Shown: piece after piece, positions 4,460 to 5,198 of the stretch
How positions within the stretch are numbered: the stretch's first letter is position 1
Layout of the letters: every line of letters begins with the position of its first letter
NCBI GenBank assembly: GCA_023230425.1
Contig: JALNXI010000160.1
Location: 1 to 5,198 of the forward strand
From: Methanoculleus sp.
GTDB taxonomy: Archaea; Halobacteriota; Methanomicrobia; Methanomicrobiales; Methanoculleaceae
Direction of reading: 5' to 3'
Length of the DNA stretch: 5,198 nucleotides
Notes under the pieces: model-generated
Database searches by the model: none
The model's input: only the letters and a program-made list of their open reading frames with translations
What the model was told of the DNA's origin: nothing
Position numbers and translations under genes: made by a program

Positions 4460-5198
4460 CTGCTCGATCTGGCGGGTGGTCTCGCGATGGAACCCAAGAA
4501 GCATGTCGCTGATCACTCCGAACATGAAGATCTGAAAACCTATGGTGATCAGGAGGACCGTGAGGATGGTGAGCGGCAGGTGCTCGACGTTCCTGAGCCA
4601 TTCGAGGAGGACGTAGATGCCGGTGACGCCTCCTGCAAGCGATATGAAGAGACCGATGATCCCGAAGTAAAAGATCGGGTTGTTCATCTTTGCGAGCCGG
4701 TATATGGTCGAGAATATTCTGACCCCGTCCTGAAACGGGTTTAATTTGGTGACCGTGCCGGGCCTCGCGATATACTGGACCGGGACGACCGTGATCCGCT
4801 GCCCGTTCCTCACCGCTTCGACCGCCATCTCCGTCTCGATCTCGAACCCCGACTCTTTGAGGGTCATCTGCCGGATCGAGTGGAGGGTAAAGGCGCGGTA
4901 GCCGGAGAGGATATCACAGAGATCCCGGCCGTGCGCAATCTTGAACATGAGGTTAAGGAGCTGGTTGCCGAGGAGGTTTAACCGGGTGAATGCCTCTCCC
5001 TCGGGGTTGACGAGGCGGTCGCCGATGACGTGGTCGAACCCGAGGCTGAGGGGATTGAGCATCTTATCCGCGTCGTCCAGTGAGTAGGTGCCGTCACCGT
5101 CGAGCATAAGCACGTAGGGCTCATCGATGATCTCCACGGCCTCGATGATGGCGTTGCCTTTTCCCTTTCCCGTCTGTGTCCGGACAACAGCTCCTGCA
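4430..5198 (-). CDS. GT2 family glycosyltransferase, DPM synthase/GtrB-like (5' end outside window)
   Basis: The visible 255 residues are the middle and C-terminal part of a family 2 glycosyltransferase; about 60 N-terminal residues should lie beyond the right edge. Features in order (numbered from the first full codon at 5197) are: GKGKGNA (10-16), typical of polyprenyl-phosphate sugar transferases; the metal and nucleotide-sugar motif LDGDGTY (32-38); GDR (59-61); DILSGYRAF (95-103); and FEIETEM (118-124). Two membrane segments follow at about 172-200 and 207-233, then a charged cytoplasmic tail. The two C-terminal segments resemble GtrB-type enzymes that move glucose or another sugar from a nucleotide to dolichyl phosphate on the cytoplasmic membrane face. 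In archaea such products feed S-layer N-glycosylation or envelope glycans. The frame continues unbroken to the edge, so the GTG at 5137 is internal. The donor sugar is unknown. Confidence 0.9.
   Translation of the reverse strand, partial: AGAVVRTQTGKGKGNAIIEAVEIIDEPYVLMLDGDGTYSLDDADKMLNPLSLGFDHVIGDRLVNPEGEAFTRLNLLGNQLLNLMFKIAHGRDLCDILSGYRAFTLHSIRQMTLKESGFEIETEMAVEAVRNGQRITVVPVQYIARPGTVTKLNPFQDGVRIFSTIYRLAKMNNPIFYFGIIGLFISLAGGVTGIYVLLEWLRNVEHLPLTILTVLLITIGFQIFMFGVISDMLLGFHRETTRQIEQLQNPAEPPR

Noticed and set aside
4487..4744. 85-codon plus-strand frame rich in Glu and Asp opposite the glycosyltransferase
   Set aside because: It is antisense to the glycosyltransferase membrane segments. Its acidic make-up is simply the reverse complement of codons for hydrophobic residues.
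1..5198. A CRISPR array, insertion sequence, phage or defence system
   Set aside because: No spaced direct repeats, transposase-like proteins or terminal inverted repeats are present; the genes are conserved archaeal functions with uniform codon use.

Overview
The window looks like the chromosome of a methanogenic archaeon, most likely of the order Methanomicrobiales (a Methanoculleus-like genome). The reasons are the archaeal secF-secD gene order, an F420H2:NADP oxidoreductase (a coenzyme F420 enzyme), a short archaeal thioredoxin, high GC with strong G/C preference at third codon positions, TATA-type promoters and sparse GGTG/GGAG ribosome binding sites. The genus is an inference; no rRNA or other decisive marker is present.

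Layout. Bases 1-326 hold no confident gene: there is a possible 5' end of a divergent minus-strand gene at the very edge, an 8-bp inverted repeat, and a TATA box ahead of secF. secF (327-1181) and secD (1178-2638) overlap by ATGA and encode the two subunits of the membrane-embedded SecDF protein-export factor. A 60-bp gap follows with a TATA-like element and a striking 29-bp hyphenated palindrome. Then come a thioredoxin (2700-2987) and the F420H2:NADP oxidoreductase npdG/fno (2984-3634), overlapping by GTGA. A 282-bp GC-rich gap (3635-3916), with four CCCCGGG-type motifs and small hairpins, precedes a class II aldolase/FucA-like protein (3917-4459). On the opposite strand, a GT2 glycosyltransferase with two C-terminal membrane segments (4430 to beyond the right edge) converges on the aldolase, and the two reading frames overlap by 30 bp at their 3' ends.

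How the parts relate. SecDF and the glycosyltransferase belong to the cell-envelope/export side; the latter probably makes a lipid-linked sugar. Thioredoxin and Fno form a likely redox unit, in which electrons from F420H2 give NADPH that could feed a thioredoxin reductase encoded elsewhere. The aldolase family includes the enzyme proposed to supply lactaldehyde for F420 synthesis in Methanocaldococcus, so a loose F420 theme is possible but unproven.

I see no mobile element, CRISPR array, tRNA or rRNA. Most of the window is conserved archaeal housekeeping content. The items most worth a second look are the palindrome at the thioredoxin promoter, the thioredoxin-Fno coupling with a CxxC in Fno, and the GC-rich motif cluster ahead of the aldolase.
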